The notes under the pieces are model-generated. The model saw nothing but the letters and a program-made list of their open reading frames with translations, made no database searches and was not told the origin of the DNA. Shown one piece after another: positions 1 through 9,747 of a stretch of DNA of 64,000 nt. Location of the stretch: positions 123,728 to 187,727 of the forward strand of contig NZ_LGDY01000150.1 in NCBI RefSeq assembly GCF_001279525.1, written 5' to 3'. The position numbers and the translations under genes were made by a program. This stretch comes from Nocardia sp. NRRL S-836 (GTDB taxonomy: Bacteria; Actinomycetota; Actinomycetes; Mycobacteriales; Pseudonocardiaceae). How positions within the stretch are numbered: position 1 is the stretch's first letter; each line of letters starts with the position of its first letter.

Positions 1-2936
1 TGGCGCCCGGCGGGTACACCGTCGCCGTGGCGGTGCGGATCACGCCCGCGCTGCCCGACCTGGCCGGTGCGCTGTCCGCACTGGTCGCCCGGCACGAGGG
101 GCTGCGGACGGTGTTCCCCGAGGACGCGGCCGGACCGCATCAGCTCGTGCTGCCGTCGGCTCCCGTGGAGATCGTCCAGGTCGCGGACCGGGACGCGTTC
201 GTGGCGCAGCCGTTCGACCTGGCCACCGGGCCGCTGCTGCGCGCCGGGTGGTCCGACGGCGAGCTGGTCCTGGTGCTGCACCACATCATCTGTGACGGCT
301 GGTCGCTCGACCTGTTGCTCCAGGAGCTGGTGGCCGGAACCGGCGCACAACCCGTCCAGTACCCGGACTACACGTTGTGGCAGCAGGACCTGCTGGCGGC
401 GGTGGCTCCCGGTCAGCTGGCGTACTGGCGGCGGCAGCTCGCCGATCCGCCGCCCGCGCTGGCGTTGCCCGCCGACCGCGCGCGGCCTTCCGAGCCGATG
501 GTGCGCGGTGCGCAGCACGTCGACGTGATCGACTCGGCGGAGCTGGAGGCACTCGCCGCCGCGCACGGCACCACGGTGTTCGTCGCGCTCTACGCCCTGT
601 ACACGGTGCTGCTGGCACGGCTCAGCGGGCAGGAGGACGTCGTCGTCGGCACCCCGGTGGCGAACCGGACCCGTGCCGAGGCGCAGACGGTGGTCGGTTT
701 CGTCGCGAACACGCTCGCGCTGCGCACACCGACGCCGGCCGCGCTGCCGTTCGCCGAGCTGCTGCGAGCGTGCCGGGACACCGTGCTGGCCGCGCAGCAC
801 CACCAGGACCTGCCGTTCGAACAGCTCGTGGAGGAGCTGCGGCTGCCGCGCGACCACACGCGCACGCCGTTGTTCCAGGCGATGCTGACGTTCGCGACGG
901 ACACCGAGCACGGCCGCGGTGAGCGCGTGTTCGAGGTGTCCGGTGTGGACACCCGTGCGGCCAAGGCCGACCTCACCCTGGCGGCCAGGCACCGTTCCGG
1001 AACGCTGCGGCTGACCTGGGAGTACCCGACCGAGCTGTTCGACGCCGCGACGATCGCCCGGTTCGCTGGGCACTTCACCGTGCTGCTCGACGCCGCGCTG
1101 GCCGCGCCCGCGACGCCGATCGGCGAGCTCGCCCTGCTGGCGCCGGACGCACTGATCCACATCGAGGCGGCGGGCATGACGCCCGCCGAGCCGGTGCCGC
1201 ACACGTTCGTGCTGGACTCCTTCGCCACCCACGCCCTCTCGGACGCGGTGGCGGTGCGCGACGAGCAGACCTCGCTGACGTACCGGGAGCTGGACCGGCG
1301 CTCCCGCGACCTGGCCGCGCACCTGCAGTCGCTCGGCGTGGGACCGGAGGTGCTGGTCGGGCTGCACGCGCCGCGCAGCGTCGCGCTGATCGTGGGACAG
1401 CTGGCGGTGCTGCGCGCCGGGGGTGCGTACCTGCCGCTCGACCCGGCGTACCCGGCCGGCCGGATCCGGCAGATCCTCGACGACGCACGACCCCTGCTGG
1501 TGCTCGGCACCGAACCGCAGGACTTCGTGACCCACGAGCTGGCCGCGCCGCTGCCGACCGCCGACCCGGCGCCGGTCACGCCGCACCCGGACCAGCTCGC
1601 GTACGTGATCTACACGTCCGGCTCGACCGGGCGGCCGAAGGGTGTCGCGGTCACACACGCGAACCTGGCCGCGTCCACCGCCGCCCGGCTCACCGTCTAC
1701 ACCGGACAGCCGCGTGGTTTCGCCCTGCTGTCGTCGCCCGCGTTCGACACGTCGGTCGCGTCGATCTTCTGGAGCCTGTGCGCCGGTGCCGTGCTGCACC
1801 TGCCGTCGCCGGGGCGGGAGCTCGACCTGGACTGGCTGGAGGAGCTGGTGCGGCGTGAGGACGTCAGCCACCTCGTGTGCCTGCCGTCGCTGTACGCGCT
1901 GCTGCTCGACCGGTCCCCCGGTCACCTCACCACCGCCGTCGTGGCGGGTGAGCCGATGCCCGACGCACTGGTCGCACGGCACGTCGCCACGCGGCCGGAG
2001 GTGGCGCTGTACAACGAGTACGGGCCGACGGAGAACACGGTGTGGAGCACGGTCAGCCGGCTCGACGGCACCGGGGTCACCATTGGCCGGCCGGTGCCCG
2101 GCACGTCGGCGGAGGTGCTCGACCCGCTGTCGGCGCGGGTGCCCGACGGTGTCGTCGGCGAGCTGCACCTGTCCGGCCGGCAGCTCACCCGCGGCTACCT
2201 GGGCGACGCCCGGCTCACCGCGGCGCGGTTCCTGCCCGCGCCGGGTGGCGCGCGCCGTTACCGCACCGGCGACCTCGCCCACCGCGACATGCGCGGCGAC
2301 CTGCACTTCCGCGGCCGCACGGACGCCCAGGTGAAGATCCGCGGCTACCGGGTCGAGCCGGAGGAGGTCACCGCGACGCTGCTGCGGCACCCCGCCGTGC
2401 AGGAGGCGCACACGGTGGTGCGTGACGGGTTGGTCGCGTACGTCGTGTGCCGCACCGAGGTCGAGCCCGGCGTGCTCGCCCGGCACCTGGCCGAGCACCT
2501 GCCGCCGTGGCTGTGCCCGTCGCACGTGGTGCCGCTGGAGGCGTTCCCGCGCACGCCGAACGGCAAGCTGGACGCCGCCCGCCTGCCCGCACCGGTGCTC
2601 GCCCCGGCGACCGCAGCCGGCACGCCCACCGAGCGCGAGGTCAGCTCCGTGCTGGCCACGTTGCTGGGCACCGCGGACGTGGGCGTGGACCACAGCTTCT
2701 TCGACCTGGGCGCGCACTCGCTGCTGCTGGTGCGGGCGTGTGAGCTGCTCCGCCCGCTCAAGCCCGACCTGCGGGTGGTGGACCTGTTCCGCTACCCGAC
2801 CGTCCGCGCGCTGGCCGCGCACATCGCCGGTGCCGGGCCCGAGGTGCCCGCTGCCAGGGATGCGGGCGCGGGGCGTGACCGGTTGCGGCGGCGCAGGCAG
2901 GTGCTGGCCGCGCACGAGGCCGGGGACACGCCGTGA
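1..2936 (+). CDS. NRPS module C-A-PCP, 5' end outside window
   Basis: Non-ribosomal peptide synthetase subunit. The reading frame is open from the first full codon (base 3) with no convincing start, so the gene begins upstream. A condensation domain (about 1-1130) carries an intact HHIICDG motif at 279-299. An adenylation domain (about 1210-2570) shows YTSGSTGRPKG, NEYGPTE, YRTGDL and the A10 lysine in TPNGKLD. A carrier domain follows (about 2630-2830), with its pantetheine serine in GAHSLL at 2718-2720. Aligned by eye to GrsA, the specificity residues read D-T-A-C-V-A-E-V-W-(K), which I cannot assign to an amino acid. The loaded residue would pass to the KS of the next protein. There is no C-terminal epimerase or thioesterase. 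The next gene starts 67 bp downstream. Confidence 0.95.
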   Translation, partial: APGGYTVAVAVRITPALPDLAGALSALVARHEGLRTVFPEDAAGPHQLVLPSAPVEIVQVADRDAFVAQPFDLATGPLLRAGWSDGELVLVLHHIICDGWSLDLLLQELVAGTGAQPVQYPDYTLWQQDLLAAVAPGQLAYWRRQLADPPPALALPADRARPSEPMVRGAQHVDVIDSAELEALAAAHGTTVFVALYALYTVLLARLSGQEDVVVGTPVANRTRAEAQTVVGFVANTLALRTPTPAALPFAELLRACRDTVLAAQHHQDLPFEQLVEELRLPRDHTRTPLFQAMLTFATDTEHGRGERVFEVSGVDTRAAKADLTLAARHRSGTLRLTWEYPTELFDAATIARFAGHFTVLLDAALAAPATPIGELALLAPDALIHIEAAGMTPAEPVPHTFVLDSFATHALSDAVAVRDEQTSLTYRELDRRSRDLAAHLQSLGVGPEVLVGLHAPRSVALIVGQLAVLRAGGAYLPLDPAYPAGRIRQILDDARPLLVLGTEPQDFVTHELAAPLPTADPAPVTPHPDQLAYVIYTSGSTGRPKGVAVTHANLAASTAARLTVYTGQPRGFALLSSPAFDTSVASIFWSLCAGAVLHLPSPGRELDLDWLEELVRREDVSHLVCLPSLYALLLDRSPGHLTTAVVAGEPMPDALVARHVATRPEVALYNEYGPTENTVWSTVSRLDGTGVTIGRPVPGTSAEVLDPLSARVPDGVVGELHLSGRQLTRGYLGDARLTAARFLPAPGGARRYRTGDLAHRDMRGDLHFRGRTDAQVKIRGYRVEPEEVTATLLRHPAVQEAHTVVRDGLVAYVVCRTEVEPGVLARHLAEHLPPWLCPSHVVPLEAFPRTPNGKLDAARLPAPVLAPATAAGTPTEREVSSVLATLLGTADVGVDHSFFDLGAHSLLLVRACELLRPLKPDLRVVDLFRYPTVRALAAHIAGAGPEVPAARDAGAGRDRLRRRRQVLAAHEAGDTP

Positions 2937-3003
2937 CGGGTTGGCACGACCAGCAGTTCCGCACCGGGCGATCGGCTGCCCACCACGAGCTCCAGGAGAC
3001 GTC

Positions 3004-6000
3004 ATGACCACCGCCAGCGACGCCCACGACGCCGCGCCCGACGCGATCGCGGTCATCGGCACGGCCGGTCGGTTCCCCGGTGCCGGGAACGTGAGCGAGT
3101 TCTGGGCCAACCTGCTCGGCGGTGCCGACTCCGTCGTCACGGCGCCCAGCGGGCAGGCGCGCGGGCTGCTGGCCGGGGCCGAGGAGTTCGACGCGGCGTT
3201 CTTCGGGTTCAGCCCCGCGGAGGCCGAGCGCACCGACCCGCAGCACCGGTTGTTCCTGGAGTGCGTGTGGGCGGCGCTGGAGGACGCCGGGCACGGCGAC
3301 CCCGTGCGCCGGCCGGTCACCGGGCTCTACGCGGGCTCGTCGCTCAGCACCTACCTGCTCGACGTGCTCGCCAGCCCGCGGCACGCCGGGGTGGACGAGT
3401 CGCAGCTGCTGATCGGGTGCGACAAGGACTACCTGGCCACGCGCATCGCGCACCGGCTCGACCTGCGCGGACCCGCGGTGGTGGTGCAGTCGGCCTGCTC
3501 GACCTCGCTGGTGGCGGTGCACCTCGCGGTGCAGGCGCTGCTGGCCGGTGAGTGCGACCTGGCGGTCGCCGGCGGTGTGTCGGCCAGGGGCGACGGGGGC
3601 GCGCGGGCCGCCGAGCGGACGGACGGGATGGTGTCGCCGGACGGGCGGTGCCGGGCGTTCGACGCGGACGCCACCGGCATGGTGCCCGGTGACGGCGTCG
3701 GCGCGGTCGTCCTGCGGCGGCTGGACGACGCGCTCGCCGCGGGTGACCGGATCAGCGCGGTGATCCGCGGGTCGGCGATCAACAACGACGGGTCGGCCAA
3801 GGCCGGGTACACCGCGCCGTCGGTGTCCGGGCAGGCCGAGGTGATCCGGGCGGCGCACGCCGTGGGTGGCACCGACCCGGCGACGGTCGGGTACGTCGAG
3901 GCGCACGGCACCGGCACCAGGCTCGGTGACCCGATCGAGGTCGCCGCGCTCACCGACGTGCTCGGCAACGGCACCGAGTGCCTGCTCGGATCGGTGAAGA
4001 CCAACATCGGGCACCTCGACGCGGCGGCGGGCGTGGCCTCGCTGATCAAGGCGGTCGAGGTGGTGCGCAACGGGATCGTGCCTGCCACCGTGCACTTCCG
4101 CACGCCCAACCCCGGGCTGGGGCTGGAGAACACGCGGCTGCGGGTCGCGGACCGCACCCAGCCGTGGGAGTCCGAGGTGAGGCGCGCCGGGGTCAGCTCG
4201 TTCGGCATCGGCGGCACCAACGCGCACGTCGTGCTCGACCAGCCGCCGGCACAGCCCTCCGGTGCCGCACGCGAGTGGCAGCTCGTGCCGCTCAGCGCCC
4301 GGACGCCCGAGGCCCTCGCAGAAGCGGCCCACCAGGTCGCGACCGCGCTGGAACCGTTGAGCGGCCCGGAGTTCGCCGACGCGGCGTTCACGTTGCAGAC
4401 CGGACGGCAGGAGTTCGAGCACCGGATCGCGGTCGTGGCGCGCAGCGGTGCCGAGGCGGCGGCCGAGCTGCGCAAGGCCAAGCCGTCGAGCGCGCACACG
4501 CCGGACGGCGTCACGTTCCTCTTCTCCGGCCAGGGCGCGCAGTACGCGGGCATGGCGCGGCTGCGCGAGGTGGAGCCGGTGTTCCGCGCCGAGTTCGACG
4601 CGCTCGCCGACCTCGGCGGGCTGTGGGACGTGCTGGACGACGACGAGCTGCTGCGCCAGACCAGGTACACCCAGCCCGCGCTGTTCGCCGTCGAGTACGC
4701 GCTGGCGAAGCTGTGGGAGTCGTGGGGTGTCCGGCCCACCGCCGTGCTCGGGCACAGCATCGGCGAGCTGACCGCGGCGTGCGTGGCCGGTGTGATGAGT
4801 CGTGACGACGCGATGCGCCTGGTGCTCGCCCGCGGCCGTGCGATGGGAGCCTGCCCGACCGGCGCGATGCTCGCGGTGGCCACGGACGATGTGCGCGACC
4901 TGCCGCCCGGTGTCGAGGTCGCCGCGCGCAACTCCGCCACCCAGACCGTGCTCACCGGTCCGGCCGACGCGATCGACGCGCTGGCCGAGGCGTGGGCCGC
5001 ACGCGGGGTGCGGGTCCGCGGGCTGCGCACCTCGCACGCGTTCCACTCGGCGATGATGGACCCGGCGGTGGGCGAGGTCGTCCAGGCCGCGTCCGCCATC
5101 ACCTTCAGCCCGCCCGCGATCACGCTGATCTCCAACGTCACCGGCGCCGCGCTGTCCACTGTGGACGCGGAGTACTGGGGTCGTCAGCTGCGCGAGCCGG
5201 TCCGGTTCGCGGACGGCGTGGCCGCGGCCGGCGGGCCGTTCGTGGAGATCGGTCCCGGCCGGACGCTGGGTGAGCTCGCTCCCGGCGCCAGGGCCAGCCT
5301 GTCCGGTGCCGACGGCGACCACCTCGCGGCCATGCTCGACTGCGCGGCCGGGTTGTGGCGCGAGGGTGTGCCGATCCGGTGGGAGGGCCTGCACCACGGC
5401 CAACGGCGGCAACGCGTCTCGCTGCCGGGTTACGCGTTCCAGCGCCAGGTCTTCACCGTGCGCGGGGAGAGCGGGCCGTTGCGCGCCACCCCCGCCGTGC
5501 GGGTGGACGAGGAGGAAGACCTCTCGTCGACCGAGCAGATCGTCGCGATGGCGTGGGAACGCGTGCTCGGCGTGACCGGCGTCGACCGCGACAGCTCCTT
5601 CTTCGCGCTCGGCGGGCACTCGCTGATCGGCATGCAGGTGCTGGACGAGCTGGCCGCCAAGTTCGGCGTCCGGCTGCCCGTGGCCGCGCTCTACGAGCAC
5701 CCGACGGTCGCCGGGCTGGCGGCGGCGATCGACGAGGCACGGGCGGGCGACCGGTCCGCCATCCGCCGCGGCGACCCCACCGACGCGCCGCTTTCCCCGA
5801 TGCAGGAACGGTTCTGGCTGCGCCAGCGCATCCACCCCGGTGACGTGGCGGCCAACGTGTTCCTGGCCGTGCGGCTGCGCGGCGAGCTCGACACCGCGGC
5901 GCTGCGGCGGGCGTGCGACGAGCTGACCCGCAGGCACGCCGTGCTGCGCGCGCGGTTCGTGGAGGTCGCCGGTGCGCCGCGGCAGGTCCTCGGCGCACCG

Positions 6001-9000
6001 GGCCTGCCGGTGCGGCACGTCGTCACCACCGAGCACGCGTTGCCCGAGCTCGCCGAGACCGAGCTGGCCCAGCCGTTCGACCTCGCCGCGCAACCGCCGG
6101 TGCGCGCGGTGCTGGCCGAGCTGGGCGCGCGGGACCACGCGCTGTTGCTGACGCTGCACCACATCGCGACCGACGCGACCTCCAACACCGTTCTCCTGCA
6201 CGAGCTCGCCGCCCTCTACCACGGCGCCGCGCTGCCCGAGCCCGAGCTGCAGTTCGCCGACTACGCGCGCTGGCTGCGCGACCAGGACCGCGACGACGAG
6301 TTCTGGACCGGTGCGCTGGACGGCCTCACCGGGGCGGTGGCGCTGCCGCTGGACCGTCCCGCCGGTCCGGTCGTGCGGTCGGCTCGCGTGCTGACCTCGA
6401 TCCCGGTGCCGCCGGAGTTCGACGAGTACTGCGCGTCGCGCGGTGCCGCGCCGTTCGTCGGGCTGCTCGCCGCGTTCCAGGTGCTGCTGAGCCGGTACGG
6501 CGCGGGTGAGCGGTTCGTCGTGGGGGTGCCGTTCACCGGCAGGCACCGCCCGGAGCTCGCCGGGGTGGTCGGCCCGCTGTTCGCCACCGTGCCGATCGTC
6601 GCGGACCTGGCCGGCCGGCCCGCGTTCGGCGACCTGCTCGACCGCGTCCGTACCACGAGCACGGCCGCGTTCGGTGCGGTCGCGCCGCCGGAACCCGCGT
6701 ACGACGTGCTGTTCGCCCTGCAGGACACCCCGGACCCGGAGGTGGGGCTCGACGGGCTGTCCGTCGAACCGCTGGAGCTCGGCAACGGCACCGCCCAGTG
6801 CGCGCTCACCGTGTCCGCCACGCGCACGGGCGACGAGCTCGACCTGCTCGTCGACTACGACGCCGCCCGTTTCGACCGCACCACGGTCGACGCTCTGCTG
6901 AGCGCCTACGCCACGTTGCTGCGGCTGCTGCCCGAACAGCCGGACGTTCCCTGCGCCCGATTGCCGCTCGCCGAACGGCCCTCCCCCGCATCCGACCACG
7001 GCACCTACGAGCCGGTGCACGTGATGGTGGCCCGTCAGGCGTCGCTCACCCCGGACGCGCTCGCGGTCGACGGCCTCACCTACGCGCGGTTGTGGGAACG
7101 AGCGCGCGCCGCCGCGGCCGGTCTCGTGGCCGCGGGCGTGCGGCGCGGTGACGTCGTCGGTGTCTGCCTGCCGCGGTCGACCGACCTCGCGGTGACGCTG
7201 CTCGCCGTGCTCACGGCCGGGGCGGCGTACCTGCCGCTCGACCCGGCGCACCCCGCCGACCGGCGCGACCGGGTGGTGCGGGCAGCGGGCGCCCGGCTCG
7301 TGCTGGACCGGGTTCCCGAAGCCCCGTCCGGGGCCGCCCTGGCGGAGAGCACGCTGCCCGAGGTCACCGCGGACGACCTGATGTACGTCATGTTCACCTC
7401 CGGATCGACCGGGGAGCCCAAGGGCGTGGCGGTGCCGCACGCGGGTGTCGCGGCCGACCTGCGCTGGCGCCACGAGGTCGCCGGCCTCGGCCCCGGCGAC
7501 CGGCTGCTGCACACCGTCTCGGTGGCGTTCGACCCGTCGGTGTGGCAGCTGTTCGGGCCGCTGACCTGTGGCGCCGCCGTTCTGATCACCGCGGCCACCG
7601 ACCCCGGCGAGATCGCGGCGCTGATCGACGAGCACGACGTCACGATCGCCGACTTCGTGCCCACCCAGCTGGCCCGGCTGCTCGACACCGGCGCACGGCT
7701 CTCCTCGCTGCGGCACGTGTTCTGCGGCGGCGAACGCCTCACCGCCGACCTGGTGCACCGCTTCCACCAGCGCACGGACGCGGTGCTGCACAACCAGTAC
7801 GGGCCGACCGAGGCCACCATCGACACCACCTCGCACCGGTGTGCTCCCGGCACCGGCGTCGTGCCGATCGGCCTGCCGGTGGCGGGCAAGCACGTGCACC
7901 TGCTGGACGAGCACGGCGAGCCCGTTCCCACGCCCGCGACGGGTGAGCTGTGGATCGGCGGCACCGGGCTCGCGCACGGGTACACCGGCCGGGCCGGGCA
8001 GACGGCGCTGAGCTTCCGGCCCGACCCGTTCGGTGCACCGGGCGCCCGCATGTACCGCAGCGGTGACCTGGCCCGCAGGCGCCCGGACGGCGCGCTGGAG
8101 TTCGCGGGCCGGGTGGACGGGCAGCTGAAGGTCAACGGCGTGCGCGTCGAGCCCGCCGAGATCGAGCAGGCGCTGCGCCGGCACCCGGACGTGGCCGAGG
8201 CCGCCGTGCTGCTGCGGGAGGGCAGGCTCGTCGCCGCCGTCACCCCGTCCACTGTGGACGTCAGCGCGCTGAGGCCGTTCCTCGCCACCCAGCTGCCGCC
8301 CGCGTTCCTGCCCGCGCACTACGTGGTGCTGGACGAGCTGCCGCTGACGGTCAACGGCAAGGTCGACGCCACGCGGCTACCCAGCGTCGAACTGACCGGC
8401 CGCGCACCGGCACCGGGGCTTGAAACCGAGATCGCGCAGGTGTGGGCCACCCAGCTGGGCGCGGGTGAGGTCCTCGCGGACGTCGACTTCTTCCAGCTCG
8501 GCGGCGACTCGTTGCTCGCCGTGCGGCTGGTCGCGGCGCTGCGGGAACGGTTCGGCGTGTCGCTCGCGGTCGGCGACTTCCTCGCCGCACCGACGGTTGC
8601 GCACCTGGCGGAGCTGATCGCGGACACCCGTCCGGCGGCCACGGCGCTCACCCGGCGCACCGGTGCCACCGCTCCCCTGTCCTGGTCGCAGCACCGCATC
8701 GCGGCCCAGACCGGGCAGCGCGACACGGAGCTGGAGCTCGCCGTCCGGGTGCGCGAGCTCGACGAGACCGCGCTGGGCCGCGCGCTGGACGCCCTGGTCG
8801 CCCGGCACGAGGCACTGCGCGTCCGGGTCGAGGGCGACACCCAGACACCGGCCGAGCCCTATCAGGTGCTGGGCAACGCCGAACCGTTGTCACTGCGGGA
8901 CGGCAGGCTGCTCGCCGCCGACGTCACGCCGATCAGCGAGGGCCACCGGGTGCGCCTGCGGGTGCACCGGATCGCGATCGACGGCGCGAGCGCCCACCAG

Positions 9001-9747
9001 CTCGCCACCGACCTCGCGGCGCTGTACGCGAACCAGGAGCTGCCGCCCGTCGGCCTGCACCAGCCCGACTTCGCGGCGTGGGAACGCGGCTGGCTCACCG
9101 CCGAGGTCGCCGGTGCCGCGGCCCGCACGTGGCTGGCGGAGGCCGGCCCGCTGACCGAGGTCGAGCACTCCGGTACGCGCAAGGTCGAGAAGTTCCGCTG
9201 CGCGCCGGGACCGCTCGCCGAGTACGCCCGGCGGCACGGCGTCAGCCTGCGTTCGCTGCTGCTGACGGCGTTCGCCGAAGCGGTGCAGGAGACCGTCGGC
9301 GTGTTCCCGCTCGCGGTGCCGGTGACCGCGCGCACCGAACCGGAGCTCAGCCGCACCGTGGGCCGGTTCGTGAACCTCGCGGTGCTGCCGCCGGCCCGGT
9401 TGACCGGGGAGTTCGCCGACCGGCTCGCGGCCACGCACAGCCGCGCGGTGCGGGCGTACCGCGTGCAGAAGCACCTGCCGTTCACCGCGCTGGAGCAGGC
9501 GGCGGGACCGGTGTTCCCGCTGATGGCGGACCTGTCGGACGCGACCCCCGCGTTCGGGCCGGGCGTCACCGCGGAGCACCCGGCCGAGCCGTGGACCGAC
9601 TTCGGTCTCGCGCTGCAGGCCCACCCGCTCGGCGACGCGCTGGAGCTGGTGCTGCTCTTCGACCCCCATCTCGGCGAGGACGTCGCCACCACCGCGGACC
9701 TCGTCCGGACCCGACTGGCCGCACTGACCGAGGAGATCTCCCGATGA
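3004..9747 (+). CDS. Hybrid PKS-NRPS KS-AT-ACP-C-A-PCP-C*
   Basis: Megasynthase of 2247 residues. KS (14-413) has the active Cys165 in SACSTSL plus EAHGTGT and NIGHLDAAAG. AT (503-760) has Ser585 in GHSIGE and the HAFH motif typical of malonyl-CoA selectivity. A carrier domain has Ser873 in GGHSLIG. The C domain (930-1340) has HHIATDA at 1052-1058, with Ala for the usual Gly. The A domain (1358-1785) gives a code of about D-P-W-D-F-G-Q-I-D-(K), closest in my memory to glutamine-type codes, but weakly. A second carrier has Ser1836 (GGDSLLA). A terminal C-like domain (1890-2240) reads HRIAIDG at 1988-1994, so the catalytic second His is Arg. There is no KR, DH, ER or TE. The ATG was chosen because GGAG precedes it; the frame is open further upstream but overlaps the previous gene. 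The stop overlaps the next start. Confidence 0.95.
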   Translation: MTTASDAHDAAPDAIAVIGTAGRFPGAGNVSEFWANLLGGADSVVTAPSGQARGLLAGAEEFDAAFFGFSPAEAERTDPQHRLFLECVWAALEDAGHGDPVRRPVTGLYAGSSLSTYLLDVLASPRHAGVDESQLLIGCDKDYLATRIAHRLDLRGPAVVVQSACSTSLVAVHLAVQALLAGECDLAVAGGVSARGDGGARAAERTDGMVSPDGRCRAFDADATGMVPGDGVGAVVLRRLDDALAAGDRISAVIRGSAINNDGSAKAGYTAPSVSGQAEVIRAAHAVGGTDPATVGYVEAHGTGTRLGDPIEVAALTDVLGNGTECLLGSVKTNIGHLDAAAGVASLIKAVEVVRNGIVPATVHFRTPNPGLGLENTRLRVADRTQPWESEVRRAGVSSFGIGGTNAHVVLDQPPAQPSGAAREWQLVPLSARTPEALAEAAHQVATALEPLSGPEFADAAFTLQTGRQEFEHRIAVVARSGAEAAAELRKAKPSSAHTPDGVTFLFSGQGAQYAGMARLREVEPVFRAEFDALADLGGLWDVLDDDELLRQTRYTQPALFAVEYALAKLWESWGVRPTAVLGHSIGELTAACVAGVMSRDDAMRLVLARGRAMGACPTGAMLAVATDDVRDLPPGVEVAARNSATQTVLTGPADAIDALAEAWAARGVRVRGLRTSHAFHSAMMDPAVGEVVQAASAITFSPPAITLISNVTGAALSTVDAEYWGRQLREPVRFADGVAAAGGPFVEIGPGRTLGELAPGARASLSGADGDHLAAMLDCAAGLWREGVPIRWEGLHHGQRRQRVSLPGYAFQRQVFTVRGESGPLRATPAVRVDEEEDLSSTEQIVAMAWERVLGVTGVDRDSSFFALGGHSLIGMQVLDELAAKFGVRLPVAALYEHPTVAGLAAAIDEARAGDRSAIRRGDPTDAPLSPMQERFWLRQRIHPGDVAANVFLAVRLRGELDTAALRRACDELTRRHAVLRARFVEVAGAPRQVLGAPGLPVRHVVTTEHALPELAETELAQPFDLAAQPPVRAVLAELGARDHALLLTLHHIATDATSNTVLLHELAALYHGAALPEPELQFADYARWLRDQDRDDEFWTGALDGLTGAVALPLDRPAGPVVRSARVLTSIPVPPEFDEYCASRGAAPFVGLLAAFQVLLSRYGAGERFVVGVPFTGRHRPELAGVVGPLFATVPIVADLAGRPAFGDLLDRVRTTSTAAFGAVAPPEPAYDVLFALQDTPDPEVGLDGLSVEPLELGNGTAQCALTVSATRTGDELDLLVDYDAARFDRTTVDALLSAYATLLRLLPEQPDVPCARLPLAERPSPASDHGTYEPVHVMVARQASLTPDALAVDGLTYARLWERARAAAAGLVAAGVRRGDVVGVCLPRSTDLAVTLLAVLTAGAAYLPLDPAHPADRRDRVVRAAGARLVLDRVPEAPSGAALAESTLPEVTADDLMYVMFTSGSTGEPKGVAVPHAGVAADLRWRHEVAGLGPGDRLLHTVSVAFDPSVWQLFGPLTCGAAVLITAATDPGEIAALIDEHDVTIADFVPTQLARLLDTGARLSSLRHVFCGGERLTADLVHRFHQRTDAVLHNQYGPTEATIDTTSHRCAPGTGVVPIGLPVAGKHVHLLDEHGEPVPTPATGELWIGGTGLAHGYTGRAGQTALSFRPDPFGAPGARMYRSGDLARRRPDGALEFAGRVDGQLKVNGVRVEPAEIEQALRRHPDVAEAAVLLREGRLVAAVTPSTVDVSALRPFLATQLPPAFLPAHYVVLDELPLTVNGKVDATRLPSVELTGRAPAPGLETEIAQVWATQLGAGEVLADVDFFQLGGDSLLAVRLVAALRERFGVSLAVGDFLAAPTVAHLAELIADTRPAATALTRRTGATAPLSWSQHRIAAQTGQRDTELELAVRVRELDETALGRALDALVARHEALRVRVEGDTQTPAEPYQVLGNAEPLSLRDGRLLAADVTPISEGHRVRLRVHRIAIDGASAHQLATDLAALYANQELPPVGLHQPDFAAWERGWLTAEVAGAAARTWLAEAGPLTEVEHSGTRKVEKFRCAPGPLAEYARRHGVSLRSLLLTAFAEAVQETVGVFPLAVPVTARTEPELSRTVGRFVNLAVLPPARLTGEFADRLAATHSRAVRAYRVQKHLPFTALEQAAGPVFPLMADLSDATPAFGPGVTAEHPAEPWTDFGLALQAHPLGDALELVLLFDPHLGEDVATTADLVRTRLAALTEEISR

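Noticed and set aside
5255..5520. A ketoreductase or dehydratase between AT and ACP
   Set aside because: Only about 80 residues separate AT and ACP, too short for a reductive domain, and no nucleotide-binding glycine motif is seen.
2758..8319. An 1853-codon open frame on the minus strand opposite the megasynthase
   Set aside because: It is the antisense of the NRPS-PKS gene; at this GC content stops are rare in that phase. It has low-complexity composition, no domains and no start signal.
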